A DNA stretch of 64,000 nt from Actinomyces sp. S6-Spd3. Lineage in GTDB: Bacteria; Actinomycetota; Actinomycetes; Actinomycetales; Actinomycetaceae. The notes beneath the pieces were generated by a model. That model was not told the DNA's origin. It saw only the letters and a list, made by a program, of their open reading frames with translations, and searched no databases. Shown in pieces: positions 7,360 to 16,289 of this stretch. The DNA is taken from assembly GCF_000758755.1 (NCBI RefSeq), contig NZ_JRMV01000272.1, forward strand, positions 124,001 through 188,000, written 5' to 3'. Position numbers and translations under genes: made by a program. Position 1 is the stretch's first letter; every line of letters begins with the position of its first letter.

Positions 7360-9312
7360 TCACTCGAGCTCAAAAGCTCCCGTGTACAGCTGGTAGTACA
7401 CGCCCTTTTGAGCAATCAGTTCGTCGTGGCTTCCACGTTCAATAATACGGCCGTGATCCAACACCATAATGGCATCAGAATTGCGCACCGTGGAGAGGCG
7501 GTGAGCAATGACGAAGACCGTGCGTCCTTCCATGAGGTTATCCATACCGTTTTGGACCAGCGACTCGGTACGCGTATCGATCGAGGAGGTCGCCTCGTCC
7601 AGAATCATCGCCGGCGGATCGGCAACAGCTGCGCGCGCAATAGAGAGCAACTGGGCCTGGCCCTGCGACAGGCTCGAACCATTTCCACTCAGCATGGTCT
7701 GGTAGCCATCGGGAAGACGCTCGATGAAGGAATGCGCATTCGCGAGCTTCGCGGCAGCAATGCACTCTTCATCACTCGCGTCCAAGCGCCCGAAGCGAAT
7801 ATTGTCCATGACCGTTCCGGTGAAGAGCTTTACGTCTTGGAGAACAACGCCCAGAGAGCGACGCAGATCCGGCTTGTGAATCTTGGTGATATTGATTCCG
7901 TCAAAGCGGATTTTGCCATCGGCAATATCGTAGAAACGGTTGATCAGGTTGGTGATGGTCGTCTTACCCGCACCCGTCGCACCAACGAAGGCAATCTTCT
8001 GACCGGGAGTTGCCCACAGCGAGATATCGTGCAGGACCGTCTTCTTCCCGTCGTAGGAGAAGTCGACATTTTCCATGACCAACTCGCCGCGCAGGCGAGT
8101 GTAGGTGATCGTTCCATCGCTGTGGGGGTGGCGCCATGCCCACACTCCCGTGCGTTCCTCAGTGGGGTGGACCTCGCCGTTTTCATCGACGCGTGCGCGG
8201 ACCAGTGTCACGTAGCCTTCGTCTTCTTCGCTCTCTTCTTCCATGAGGGCAAAGACTCGCGAGGCGCCGGCCAGGCCCAGCGCAATCATCGGGACCTGCA
8301 TCGAGGCCTGCCCCAGCGTCTGCGTAAAGTTACGCACCATGCCTAGGAAGGAAACGACAATACCGACGGTGATTGTGCCCATACCCGCAAAACCAAGGTT
8401 CGGGGCGTGCAACTCGATCATGACGCCGCCGATGAGTGCGACCAAGACGTAGAGAATATTTCCGATGTTTCCCAGCGCCGGCATGAGCATATTGCCGTAC
8501 TGATTCGCGCGCTGCGAATCGTTGAAGAGCTGGTGGTTGTATGTGAGGAACTCTTCCTTGACGGCGTCTTCGTGGTTGAAGACCTTGATGACCTTCTGGC
8601 CATCCATCATTTCTTCGATATAGCCTTCTTCGTCGGCCAGTGAGCGCTGCTGGGCAACCATGAATTTCGCTGAGCCACCGCCCATCTTCTTGGTTACGCC
8701 GAACATTGTTCCCGACATCAAAAGGACCACAAGTGTCAGCCACACCGAGTAGCTCAGCATAGTTGCGAGCAGCGCAACGATGGTCAAGATGGAAGAAATC
8801 AAGGTCGGAATTGACTGACCGATCAACTGACGCAGCGCATCCGTGTCATTGGTATAGGTCGACATCACCGCGCCGTGCGGGTGGGTATCGAAGAACTTCA
8901 GGGGCAAGGACTCCATGCGATCGAACATGTCATCGCGCATCTTCTTCAAGGTGCCCTGGGTGATGATGGCCATCAGTCGCGTGTAGATGAATGAACACAC
9001 GATTCCCGAACCGAAGACAATCCCCATCACGGTAACGATGCGGATCAAGGTCGGCATAACCGCAGGAAGACCCTGTTCCATGCCCGGGAGAATAACGCGG
9101 TCAACGATTTGCTGGAGGAAGATCGCGCCAACAGCCGATGCGATTCCCGAAACAATGATGCAGACGAAAACGACAAGGAGAAGACCCTTGTAACTCGCCC
9201 ACAGGTACTTGAGGAGGCGACCGAGCGGCTTGGGAACGCCCTCGAGCTTGTGCGGATCTTTTTCTTCCGCTTGCAGTGCCTGTTCTTTTTGTTCCGTTTG
9301 CTGCGTCGTCAT
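7360..9312 (-). CDS. ABC exporter, fused membrane and ATPase domains (second subunit)
   Basis: A 650-residue type IV ABC exporter half: six predicted membrane spans in the first 370 residues, then a nucleotide-binding domain with Walker A GATGAGKTT, a signature-region SLSQGQAQLLSIARA (LSQGQ instead of LSGGQ), Walker B PAMILDEATSSIDT and switch His in VIAHRLSTV. A charged insert of about 50 residues (EEESEEDEGYV...) lies between the membrane and ATPase domains. ATG 9312 follows the preceding gene's stop by one base (TGAGATG) with GAGGTGG as ribosome site; the frame further upstream overlaps the partner gene. Forms a heterodimer with the partner; resembles multidrug/lipid exporters such as TmrA/B or BmrC/D. 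Substrate unknown. Confidence 0.9.
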   Translation of the reverse strand: MTTQQTEQKEQALQAEEKDPHKLEGVPKPLGRLLKYLWASYKGLLLVVFVCIIVSGIASAVGAIFLQQIVDRVILPGMEQGLPAVMPTLIRIVTVMGIVFGSGIVCSFIYTRLMAIITQGTLKKMRDDMFDRMESLPLKFFDTHPHGAVMSTYTNDTDALRQLIGQSIPTLISSILTIVALLATMLSYSVWLTLVVLLMSGTMFGVTKKMGGGSAKFMVAQQRSLADEEGYIEEMMDGQKVIKVFNHEDAVKEEFLTYNHQLFNDSQRANQYGNMLMPALGNIGNILYVLVALIGGVMIELHAPNLGFAGMGTITVGIVVSFLGMVRNFTQTLGQASMQVPMIALGLAGASRVFALMEEESEEDEGYVTLVRARVDENGEVHPTEERTGVWAWRHPHSDGTITYTRLRGELVMENVDFSYDGKKTVLHDISLWATPGQKIAFVGATGAGKTTITNLINRFYDIADGKIRFDGINITKIHKPDLRRSLGVVLQDVKLFTGTVMDNIRFGRLDASDEECIAAAKLANAHSFIERLPDGYQTMLSGNGSSLSQGQAQLLSIARAAVADPPAMILDEATSSIDTRTESLVQNGMDNLMEGRTVFVIAHRLSTVRNSDAIMVLDHGRIIERGSHDELIAQKGVYYQLYTGAFELE

Positions 9313-9313
9313 C

Positions 9314-11062
9314 TCAGGCCACCTCGCTTTCGCTCGGGCTGTTTTGCGTGTCGTAAAGTTCGCGGTACTCGCCGCCCAAATCCAGAAGCTCTTGGTGCGT
9401 GCCGTGTTCCTTAATACGTCCATCGTCCAAAACGATGATCTGGTCGGCGTGCTGAACTGAAGAAATGCGCTGAGCGATGATGATCGTCGTCGTATCGGGG
9501 ATTTCAGTCTCGAATGCTTGGCGGATCAGGGCGTCGGTCTTGGTATCCACCGCACTGGTTGAGTCATCCAAAATGAGGATCATGGGCTTCTTGAGGAGCG
9601 CGCGAGCAATGCACAGGCGCTGCTTTTGGCCGCCGGAAAGGTTGGCGCCGCCTCGTTCGACCATGGTGTCGTAGCCGTCAGGGAATTGGCGGATGAACTC
9701 GTCCGCCTGGGAAAGCTCGCACGCGCGGATCAGTTCCGCATCGGTCGCGTCAGGGTTACCCCAACGCAGGTTCTCTTTGATGGTTCCCGAGAAGAGAATG
9801 TTCTTTTGGAGGACGACGGAAACCGCATCTCGCAGGGGTTCGAGGCGGTAGTCGCGAACGTCGATGCCGCCGACCGTGACCTTTCCTTCGGTGACGTCAT
9901 ACAGGCGAGGGATTAACTGGATGAGTGAGGTCTTTGCGGAACCTGTTCCGCCCACGATGCCCAGTGTTGAACCGGCGGGAACGGTCAAGGAGATATCCGA
10001 TAGAGCGGGGCGCTCGGAGTCCTCCTTGTACTTGAAGGTGACGTTTTCGAAGGTGATATCCCCGGTGGGGACCTCGCGAATACCGTATTCGGGAGAGGTC
10101 AGCGGCGATTCGTAACGAAGAACCTCCGCGATACGATTCGCGGATTCTCCGGCAATCGTGATCATGACGAAGATGAAGGCGAGCATCATCATGGCCGTCA
10201 GAATTTGGATGCCGTAGGTGATCAGGGCCGAGAGCTGGCCTGTGGTCAACTCCGTGCCGCCAGAAGCAACAATCATCTGCGCGCCGATGAAGTCCACCAG
10301 CATGATTGCGCCAAAGATGAAAAGCATCATGACGGGAGTATTGAGCGCCAGAACCTTTTCCGCGAAAGTGAAGTCTGCTCGCACTTCTTCTGAGCGCTTG
10401 GCGAAACGGGTCTTTTCGTACTCTTCGTTGACGAAGGATTTCACAACTCGGATGCCTGCGATGTTCTCTTGGACGGAGTTATTCAGGGCATCGTACTTCT
10501 TAAAGATTCGACGGAAAACCGGGAAGATAAAGATGATAATCCCGAACATGATTGCCGCCAGGAAAGGCAACATGATGAGGAAAATCAGGGACATGTGCCA
10601 GTTGATGCGAAGCGTCATGATGATCGAGAAGACAACCATCAAGGGGACGCGGACGGCAACACGGATGATCATGCCGTAGGCGTTTTGGACGTTTGTCACG
10701 TCCGTTGTCATGCGGGTCACCAGGGAGGATGTCGAGAAACGATCGACATCTCCAAAAGAGAAATCCTGGACCTTGAAGAAGAGGTCTTGACGCAGATGCT
10801 TTGCCAGCCCAGCTGCTGCGGTCGCACCGAAGCGCGCAGCGAGGATCCCGAAAAGGAGCGAGAACATCGCCATGACCAGCATGAAGATGCCGAGGCGCAC
10901 GACCGGAGTGAGTGCACCTCCTTGGAGGTGATCAACCAAGGATGCCATGACCAAGGGGAGGAAGCACTCAAGAATGACTTCTCCCGTCACGAAAAACGGC
11001 GTCAGGAGTGATGGGCGACGATACTCGCGAAGGCTCCTCAACAAGGTGCGAATAGTTGACAT
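9314..11062 (-). CDS. ABC exporter, fused membrane and ATPase domains (first subunit)
   Basis: A 582-residue ABC exporter half with six membrane spans, then Walker A GGTGSAKTSL (Ala in place of the usual Gly before Lys), signature LSGGQKQRLCIARALL and Walker B MILILDDSTSAVDTKT. Asp replaces the catalytic Glu after Walker B, the known sign of a degenerate ATPase site in heterodimeric exporters, whereas the partner keeps Glu. The pair therefore has one full and one degenerate site. Translation is coupled to the next gene. Starts at ATG 11062. The downstream hydrolase may be part of the same transcript. Confidence 0.9.
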   Translation of the reverse strand: MSTIRTLLRSLREYRRPSLLTPFFVTGEVILECFLPLVMASLVDHLQGGALTPVVRLGIFMLVMAMFSLLFGILAARFGATAAAGLAKHLRQDLFFKVQDFSFGDVDRFSTSSLVTRMTTDVTNVQNAYGMIIRVAVRVPLMVVFSIIMTLRINWHMSLIFLIMLPFLAAIMFGIIIFIFPVFRRIFKKYDALNNSVQENIAGIRVVKSFVNEEYEKTRFAKRSEEVRADFTFAEKVLALNTPVMMLFIFGAIMLVDFIGAQMIVASGGTELTTGQLSALITYGIQILTAMMMLAFIFVMITIAGESANRIAEVLRYESPLTSPEYGIREVPTGDITFENVTFKYKEDSERPALSDISLTVPAGSTLGIVGGTGSAKTSLIQLIPRLYDVTEGKVTVGGIDVRDYRLEPLRDAVSVVLQKNILFSGTIKENLRWGNPDATDAELIRACELSQADEFIRQFPDGYDTMVERGGANLSGGQKQRLCIARALLKKPMILILDDSTSAVDTKTDALIRQAFETEIPDTTTIIIAQRISSVQHADQIIVLDDGRIKEHGTHQELLDLGGEYRELYDTQNSPSESEVA

Positions 11063-11379
11063 ATAGTACTGAACCCCTGGCTGATTACTGTGTGTAGCAC
11101 ATACCTACCCGGCAGTGTTTTGAGCACGAAGCTTCACCGCGACCACTGTAGGAATGCCGAAAAGATGTGATGCCTTCATATTAACTGTCGCCGCATCAAT
11201 TGGCATTGCGCGTCATTTCCTCCGCCATTCTCATTCATAGCTTATTCATAGCTTGACCCCAAAGCTCCCACAGATTCGCCTCGTACATTTGCAATATCAG
11301 ACATCGGGGGTCGCAAGGCCCCGTCTCCTTTTACCTGTTGAGGGACGCTGTTTTTTACGCATATTGTGTTGATGGGATG
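11063..11379. other. Intergenic region before the exporter operon
   Basis: No reading frame with coding character was found. It holds a small hairpin (CGGGG at about 11305 with CCCCG at about 11318). Because a strong rightward terminator follows at 11380-11420 with no rightward gene upstream, a short rightward transcript could arise here, but no promoter is convincing. Confidence 0.35.
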
Positions 11380-11420
11380 CACTGTGGGGGTCGGTTTCAC
11401 CGGCCCCCACAGTGTTTTTC
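11380..11420 (+). terminator. Rho-independent terminator without an obvious upstream gene
   Basis: CACTGTGGGGGTCGG pairs with its near-exact reverse complement (15 bp, one G-T) across loop TTTCA, followed by TTTTTC. It points right, though all genes to its left up to 7330 point left. Either it ends an unannotated rightward transcript or it shields the next gene. Confidence 0.75.
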
Positions 11421-11532
11421 TATCCATGCAGCTGCCTCCCATAGAAGCCACTAAATCTTCAAACTTTCTTTCGTTATACTGTGCCCCAGCACAATCTACT
11501 CACAAGACAGCAAATCTAGAGGAGCGCGAGCA

Positions 11533-11895
11533 ATGACGAACGAACAGGTAGCACCGCAGGCGACCCCCGAAAAGCAGACCGAGGACAGCATTCCTACTCG
11601 CCGCCTCGACCCCAGCGCCGACGTACTCGGGGCAGCTGAGTGGACCTGGGGATTTTCTACCAAGCACACGCCCTCAACGATGCTTTACCTTCTTCTCCTC
11701 CCGGTGGCCATCATGCTTCTGTGGGCGGGGTTGACCAGCCGTGAGGACCTATTCCTCCCCATTTCAGTAGCCTTGGGGGTTTTCTTAACCGCCCTGGGCG
11801 CTCAGAGCCGTTCATTTCTGCTCTGCACGATTTCCGTCATGATTCTGCTCTTCCCGGTCTATCTCTTCGTCTTTGGACTTCTTTTTAATCCGTAA
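11533..11895 (+). CDS. Small membrane protein, unknown function
   Basis: A 120-residue protein: about 45 hydrophilic residues (TEDSIPTRRLDPSADVLGAAEW), then three hydrophobic spans (around MLYLLLLPVAIMLLWAG, FLPISVALGVFLTALG and LLCTISVMILLFPVYLFVFG). No enzyme motif. ATG 11533 is preceded by GAGGAGC; TATACT at 11475-11480 could be the -10. I do not recognise the family. A hairpin separates it from the convergent next gene. Confidence 0.75.
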   Translation: MTNEQVAPQATPEKQTEDSIPTRRLDPSADVLGAAEWTWGFSTKHTPSTMLYLLLLPVAIMLLWAGLTSREDLFLPISVALGVFLTALGAQSRSFLLCTISVMILLFPVYLFVFGLLFNP

Positions 11896-11908
11896 TAGAC
11901 AGTGAGGC

Positions 11909-11937
11909 CAGTGAGGTCTTATCCGCGGACCTCACTG
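11909..11937. terminator. Bidirectional terminator between convergent membrane protein genes
   Basis: CAGTGAGGTC (11909-11918) pairs with GACCTCACTG (11928-11937). The left-reading gene ends inside the hairpin (stop at 11919-11921). Confidence 0.65.
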
Positions 11938-12551
11938 ACGTGTGTTACCACGCGCGTCCGGGGATACATCGAAACCGTAAACATATCCTCATAAGCACAG
12001 TGCTTACGCAGTTGTCTGTATGCGTGAGTATTCGTGTAATTCGTGCCGTCAGTGAACTTCAGCTTGATCTCTTCGCCGGACTCCTTCGCCAAGGTGACAT
12101 GCGTGGTAAATATGCGGGTCTTTAGATTTCTCCTGCGCATCACGGTTGATGTCTCTTCTTTGTGCGCCACGCAACGCACGGTGAGGCTCTCACTGCCCGA
12201 TACGACATCTGCCACTACCTGAGACGACAAGACAGCGCCCATTCCCACAAGACCGCAGTCAATGGCGACCAGTCCGACGCACAACGCCTTGGACATCGCG
12301 GGAGACAAGCGACGACGAAATCTCACGGCATCACGCACGCTCCCCTGAGCGCAGCCCTTGATGACGGGAATCAACACGATCGCAACCACAATGGGCGTCA
12401 CGCACACAAGAGCCCAACTCACCATCGCAAAAGACCACAATTTCGGAGACATCAGGTAGAAGAGCGGCCCGGTGATGGCGGTGATGATGAATAGCCACAG
12501 GTTGACCGTTCCGCGCCGACTCATTGAGCGAAGCGATAGCAGCGTCTTCAC
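11919..12551 (-). CDS. Membrane protein of unknown function
   Basis: A 210-residue protein with three predicted membrane spans (residues about 18-36, 42-62 and 88-110) and a C-terminal soluble part of about 90 residues rich in Arg, Lys and Thr, containing KEETSTVMRRRNLKTRIFTTHVTL. No catalytic motif seen. GTG 12551 lies two bases after the TAA of the modBC gene, with GGAG from the end of that gene as ribosome site, so it is translationally coupled to the molybdate transporter. The family is not recognised; a link with molybdate is only positional. Confidence 0.72.
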   Translation of the reverse strand: MKTLLSLRSMSRRGTVNLWLFIITAITGPLFYLMSPKLWSFAMVSWALVCVTPIVVAIVLIPVIKGCAQGSVRDAVRFRRRLSPAMSKALCVGLVAIDCGLVGMGAVLSSQVVADVVSGSESLTVRCVAHKEETSTVMRRRNLKTRIFTTHVTLAKESGEEIKLKFTDGTNYTNTHAYRQLRKHCAYEDMFTVSMYPRTRVVTHVSEVRG

Positions 12552-12553
12552 CT

Positions 12554-14209
12554 TTACTCCTGCCCGAGTGCCCTCTCCAAAGCACTCAGCCCCATTGCCA
12601 ACAGCGCGGAATCACTACCCTGTGCCTGGCTCATCGATTGATCGACAATTTCCCGCCACGGGCCTTGCCTAAGAACACAACCATTCTTCAATACGATGAT
12701 CCACGCGTCCAGTGCCGCGGCGTCTTCAATTTGGTGCGTGGCCATGATGATGGTCCTACCCGCAAAGCGCTGCGCAATCAACTCGCGTAAGCCGCGCGCG
12801 GCCTCGACGTCAAGCGCCGCCATCGGTTCATCCAAGAGCAGCACATCCGGGTCCACAACCAGTGCTCGCGCAAGGGCGATTCGCTGTGCTTGGCCACCAG
12901 ACACCTGCGCGGGCCTACGCTGCTCCAAGCTTGCCAAACCCACAGACTCCAGGGCTTCGCGCGCACGCACCTCGGCCTCGTCGGTGGAAATACCCGCGCA
13001 ACGCAAGGGGAAGGCAACATTGGCAAGCACACTCATATGGGGGAACAAGACCGGTTTCTGCTCCAAAGTTGCGATCTTCGGCTGGCGACCTGAAACGCCG
13101 TCTGGCCACTGCCAGGTGCAGGTCATCTGCGGAGCGTCGAGGACACCAGAAAGCACCGACAGCAACGTGCTCTTTCCCGAACCGTTGTGCCCCATAAACG
13201 CAGTGACGGCGCCGCCCTGGCAGGTGAGGTCGACATCGATACGTCGCTCGGGAAACTTCCCGGCAATCCGCACGCCGGGGACGGGGACGCGTGGATGCTG
13301 GCCCTGCGCGTCTCCATTCTCATTCCCGAGGCCGTGGTCGGGCTGCGTAGCCACGCGCGAGGCCCCTGAGGGAACATTCGCCTCGTCAAGGGCGGCGCCA
13401 CTCATGAGGCGCGAATACCACCACTGCGAAAAGGCCGAAGCTCCGCCAACCAAGACAAGCGCAACAAAGACCAAGATGACCGAAAGCATCAATGCCATAT
13501 CGGTTGATTCTTCGCGCTGGAGGTAAATCTCGAGGGGAAGCGTGCGGGTTACTCCAGCCAAAGAACCCGCGAAAGTGATCGTCGCGCCGAACTCCCCCAG
13601 TGCACGCGAGAAGGCCAAGGCAGTCGAAGACACCAGCGCTGGGATCATCAGAGGCAGGGTCACCGACCACAGTGTCCGAGAAGGCGATGCACCCAGCGCA
13701 CTCGCAACGCGTTCCTCCTTGAAGCCTCGCGTGCGCAATGCCCCCTCAAGCGATAAAACGAAGAAAGGCAGCGACACGAAGGTCTGCGCCATGATGACCG
13801 CGAGCGTCGTGAAGGCGATATTGATTCCGAATATTTGCAGATAGGCTCCGATCAGGCCTCGGCGGCCCCACGTAATGAGAAGCGCCAAGCCTGCGACAAC
13901 CGGAGGAAGGACCATGGGCAAAGTAACCATGGAGCGCAGAAGCCGCGACCACCACACATCTCGCGCACGCGCACACACCAGCGCCAGCGGAACTCCAACA
14001 ATGATGCAGGCAAGTGTCGAGGCAAGACAGGTGCGCAGCGAGAGGGCAAGAGCCTGAGAACCCAGTGCCTGAGTGAATAGATGGGGAAATTGAACCCAAT
14101 CAATGCGCAGGAGCAGTGCAATGAAAGGAACGAGGAGAAAAAGAACAGCACAGGCCGCGGGGAGTGCGATCCAACGCGGGATCCCCGCATGCCTGTGCTT
14201 CTTTCTCAT
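12554..14209 (-). CDS. modBC: Molybdate ABC transporter, fused permease-ATPase (ModB-ModC)
   Basis: A 551-residue fusion. Residues about 1-265 form the ModB permease: several membrane spans and the EAA-type loop VASALGASPSRTLWSVTLPLMIPAL, plus ALGEFGATITFAGSLAG, a ModB hallmark. A linker of about 45 residues leads to a ModC-type ATPase: Walker A GHNGSGKST, signature VSGGQAQRIALARAL, Walker B VLLLDEPMAALDV and switch His in MATHQIED. The usual C-terminal TOBE domain of ModC is missing; the separate TOBE regulator two genes upstream may stand in. Follows modA in the same direction, so the complete molybdate importer is encoded here. Confidence 0.93.
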   Translation of the reverse strand: MRKKHRHAGIPRWIALPAACAVLFLLVPFIALLLRIDWVQFPHLFTQALGSQALALSLRTCLASTLACIIVGVPLALVCARARDVWWSRLLRSMVTLPMVLPPVVAGLALLITWGRRGLIGAYLQIFGINIAFTTLAVIMAQTFVSLPFFVLSLEGALRTRGFKEERVASALGASPSRTLWSVTLPLMIPALVSSTALAFSRALGEFGATITFAGSLAGVTRTLPLEIYLQREESTDMALMLSVILVFVALVLVGGASAFSQWWYSRLMSGAALDEANVPSGASRVATQPDHGLGNENGDAQGQHPRVPVPGVRIAGKFPERRIDVDLTCQGGAVTAFMGHNGSGKSTLLSVLSGVLDAPQMTCTWQWPDGVSGRQPKIATLEQKPVLFPHMSVLANVAFPLRCAGISTDEAEVRAREALESVGLASLEQRRPAQVSGGQAQRIALARALVVDPDVLLLDEPMAALDVEAARGLRELIAQRFAGRTIIMATHQIEDAAALDAWIIVLKNGCVLRQGPWREIVDQSMSQAQGSDSALLAMGLSALERALGQE

Positions 14210-14249
14210 GAGATTATTCCGAAACTACTGTGAGTAGTAGAAGGCGATT

Positions 14250-15074
14250 TCAGCCCTTATCCGCAGCGGTCGGTGCCGAGAAGCCGTACTTCTTCAGCAC
14301 TGCCTGTCCCTTATCGGAAAGAACAGCATCGATGAACTTCTGCGCGGCTTCCTTGTTCTTTGTCGAGACGGTCAGGGCGATGGGGTATGAGTTCACGACC
14401 TCGTTCGCTCGTGCGACCTCGATGGTTTCGACCTTGTCGCCGGCAGCCTTCGCGTCGGTCGCGTAGACGAGGCCTGCATCAGCTTCACCGCTCTCGACCT
14501 TTGCGCGTACGTCGGTCACCTTCTGTTCTTCCGAAACAGGGTTGAGGGTGACGCCGAGCTTTTCAGCCAACTGCTTGGTTGCGTTACCGCAGGGAACGCC
14601 CTGTGCGCACACAACAAGCTTCTTGCCGTCAAGAGAGGAGTCAAGGCCGGTAATCTTGGCGGGATTTCCCTTGGGAACAATCAACGTCAGGACATTAGAT
14701 GCGAAGGGCTTCGGTGCATCAACAAGCTTCGCATCGCTTGCCTTGGTCATGTTCTTCTGGTCTGCAGAGGCAAAAACGTCAGCAGGTGCACCTTCCTTCA
14801 TCTGATCGACCAAGGTGGAGGAACCCTGGAAGTTGAAGGTCACCTTGATGTTCGGATCGCTTTCCTTGAGGACCGTATCAGCGATCTCCGGGAAGGCCTT
14901 ATTGAGCGAGGCTGCTGCAAAAACGTTGAGCTCGACGGGTGTAGCACTGGCAGTCGCTGCAGCTGACGAGGCCGTCGAGGAACTCGAGGAAGCCGATTCG
15001 CTTCCTCCCGAACACGATGAAAGAGTAATGAGACTGAATGCCGCAACTACGGCAATTCCACTGAAGCGTTTCAT
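14250..15074 (-). CDS. modA: Molybdate ABC transporter substrate-binding lipoprotein
   Basis: A 274-residue ModA: signal peptide with lipobox LSSC, Ser-rich linker, then ELNVFAAASLNKAFPEIAD, FNFQGSSTLVDQMKEGAPADVFASAD (oxyanion-binding Ser residues) and CAQGVPCGNATKQL, all typical of molybdate/tungstate-binding proteins. ATG 15074 overlaps the stop of the preceding TOBE regulator by four bases (ATGA). It delivers molybdate to the fused ModBC transporter for molybdenum cofactor synthesis. Confidence 0.95.
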   Translation of the reverse strand: MKRFSGIAVVAAFSLITLSSCSGGSESASSSSSTASSAAATASATPVELNVFAAASLNKAFPEIADTVLKESDPNIKVTFNFQGSSTLVDQMKEGAPADVFASADQKNMTKASDAKLVDAPKPFASNVLTLIVPKGNPAKITGLDSSLDGKKLVVCAQGVPCGNATKQLAEKLGVTLNPVSEEQKVTDVRAKVESGEADAGLVYATDAKAAGDKVETIEVARANEVVNSYPIALTVSTKNKEAAQKFIDAVLSDKGQAVLKKYGFSAPTAADKG

Positions 15075-15487
15075 AGGTTTCCTCCGCGCGGGATTTGAAG
15101 AGAAACATTCGTTGCTTTGATTTGTGCCATAGCGATGGACCCGACCTCAAGCCCCAGCTCGCGCACCCCTTCGGTGGAGATCAGAGAGACGACTCGATAG
15201 GGCCCACACTGCAGGTCGACTTGGCTCATTACTGTGTCACTGCGGATTGCAATAACCAGCCCCTGAAGGTGGTTTCGAACGGACTGAGAGTCCTGCCCTG
15301 CAGCGATTTGGTGAACTTCGGGTTGACTGACAATGAGCTCGGCAACCGATGCGCCATCAACGCGTAGTGGGCCGGTATTCCCATCGTTTTCCGCGCGTCT
15401 GACTAGGCCTTCGTCGAGCCAACGGCGAACGGTATCGTCACTGACGCCAAGGAGAGTTGCAAGAGTGGAGACTTTGTAGTGTGGCAC
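15071..15487 (-). CDS. HTH-TOBE molybdate-responsive regulator
   Basis: A 138-residue protein. An N-terminal excisionase/MerR-like helix-turn-helix (YKVSTLATLLGVSDDTVRRWLDEG) is followed by a single TOBE (molybdate-binding) domain, roughly residues 70-133, with SVRNHLQGLVIAIRSD and AMAQIKATNVSLQ. This domain pair is a known actinobacterial alternative to ModE. It directly precedes modA with a 4-base overlap, so it probably senses molybdate and controls the mod operon. Confidence 0.85.
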   Translation of the reverse strand: MPHYKVSTLATLLGVSDDTVRRWLDEGLVRRAENDGNTGPLRVDGASVAELIVSQPEVHQIAAGQDSQSVRNHLQGLVIAIRSDTVMSQVDLQCGPYRVVSLISTEGVRELGLEVGSIAMAQIKATNVSLQIPRGGNL

Positions 15488-15561
15488 TCACTCAGTCTAG
15501 TAGAAATTAACAGATTTCTCCGAATAAATTGCGCTTTATAGATGGAATCTCCGCAAATACG

Positions 15562-16272
15562 TCATTCTCCAGCTGCCTGGCGTACGGGAATGTCTTCAAA
15601 GATCACTCGGCATCCGCAATCATCGGCAAAGGGCACAACCGTCAGCGAGATGGCCCCGTTGCTGAGCTCCTCCACAATGTGGCGAACAGCCGAGCCGTGC
15701 ATGCGACAAACGATCCGTTGAATGCGGGTATCCCCAATACCCACATAGGGGCAGGAATTAATAGAAATGTTCCCATCATCGGTATTTTCGGCACGGAAGC
15801 CACGCGTCGACAGGAACACCCTCAACAAAGAGAAGAGCGCGTCCTGATCATCTCGAGCAGCATCAAAAGCACCTGATTCGCGAATGAGGTCAACGTACTG
15901 CTGCCCCCAATTGCGCCCCATTGCGTCAGCGAGTTGCTCCCCGCCATCCTCCGCCTGCGCCATTGCCGAGGCCGCAGCAATAAGAAGTTCCGTCGACTGA
16001 CGCTGGAGGCGGGCAGCGTCTTCGAGGACAGCAATTTCGTAATACATCGCGGGGCGGCCTCGCCCTTCGGGATTGTGAGTTCGACGCACAACTAAGCCCT
16101 GTTCGACCAAAGGAACAAGAGTCTCACGAACCGAGTTCTTATGGATTCCCAAACGATCTGCGATTTCAACAACGGTTGCTTCGCGACCAATATCGGTAAG
16201 GGTGTGCAGAACCTTACGCTGCGCCGGGGATGCGGTCGCCAACTGGGTGATCATGTATTCGATGCCGTTCAA
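15562..16272 (-). CDS. ArsR-like (COG2345) regulator, probable Fe-S sensor
   Basis: A 236-residue winged-helix regulator. The N-terminal 80 residues hold the helix-turn-helix (TVVEIADRLGIHKNSVRETLVPLVEQGLV) and wing RRTHNPEGRGRPAMYYE. The C-terminal half carries clustered cysteines: SCPY, VCRMH and DDCGCR, resembling SufR/ArnR-type proteins that hold an iron-sulphur cluster. In corynebacteria ArnR represses nitrate reductase under oxygen; the position here beside narI suggests the same role. TTG 16272 (after GGGGTAGAGA) is preferred to ATG 16254, which has no ribosome site. Assignment as Fe-S sensor is inferred. Confidence 0.75.
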   Translation of the reverse strand: MNGIEYMITQLATASPAQRKVLHTLTDIGREATVVEIADRLGIHKNSVRETLVPLVEQGLVVRRTHNPEGRGRPAMYYEIAVLEDAARLQRQSTELLIAAASAMAQAEDGGEQLADAMGRNWGQQYVDLIRESGAFDAARDDQDALFSLLRVFLSTRGFRAENTDDGNISINSCPYVGIGDTRIQRIVCRMHGSAVRHIVEELSNGAISLTVVPFADDCGCRVIFEDIPVRQAAGE

Positions 16273-16289
16273 TCTCTACCCCTTTTCCA

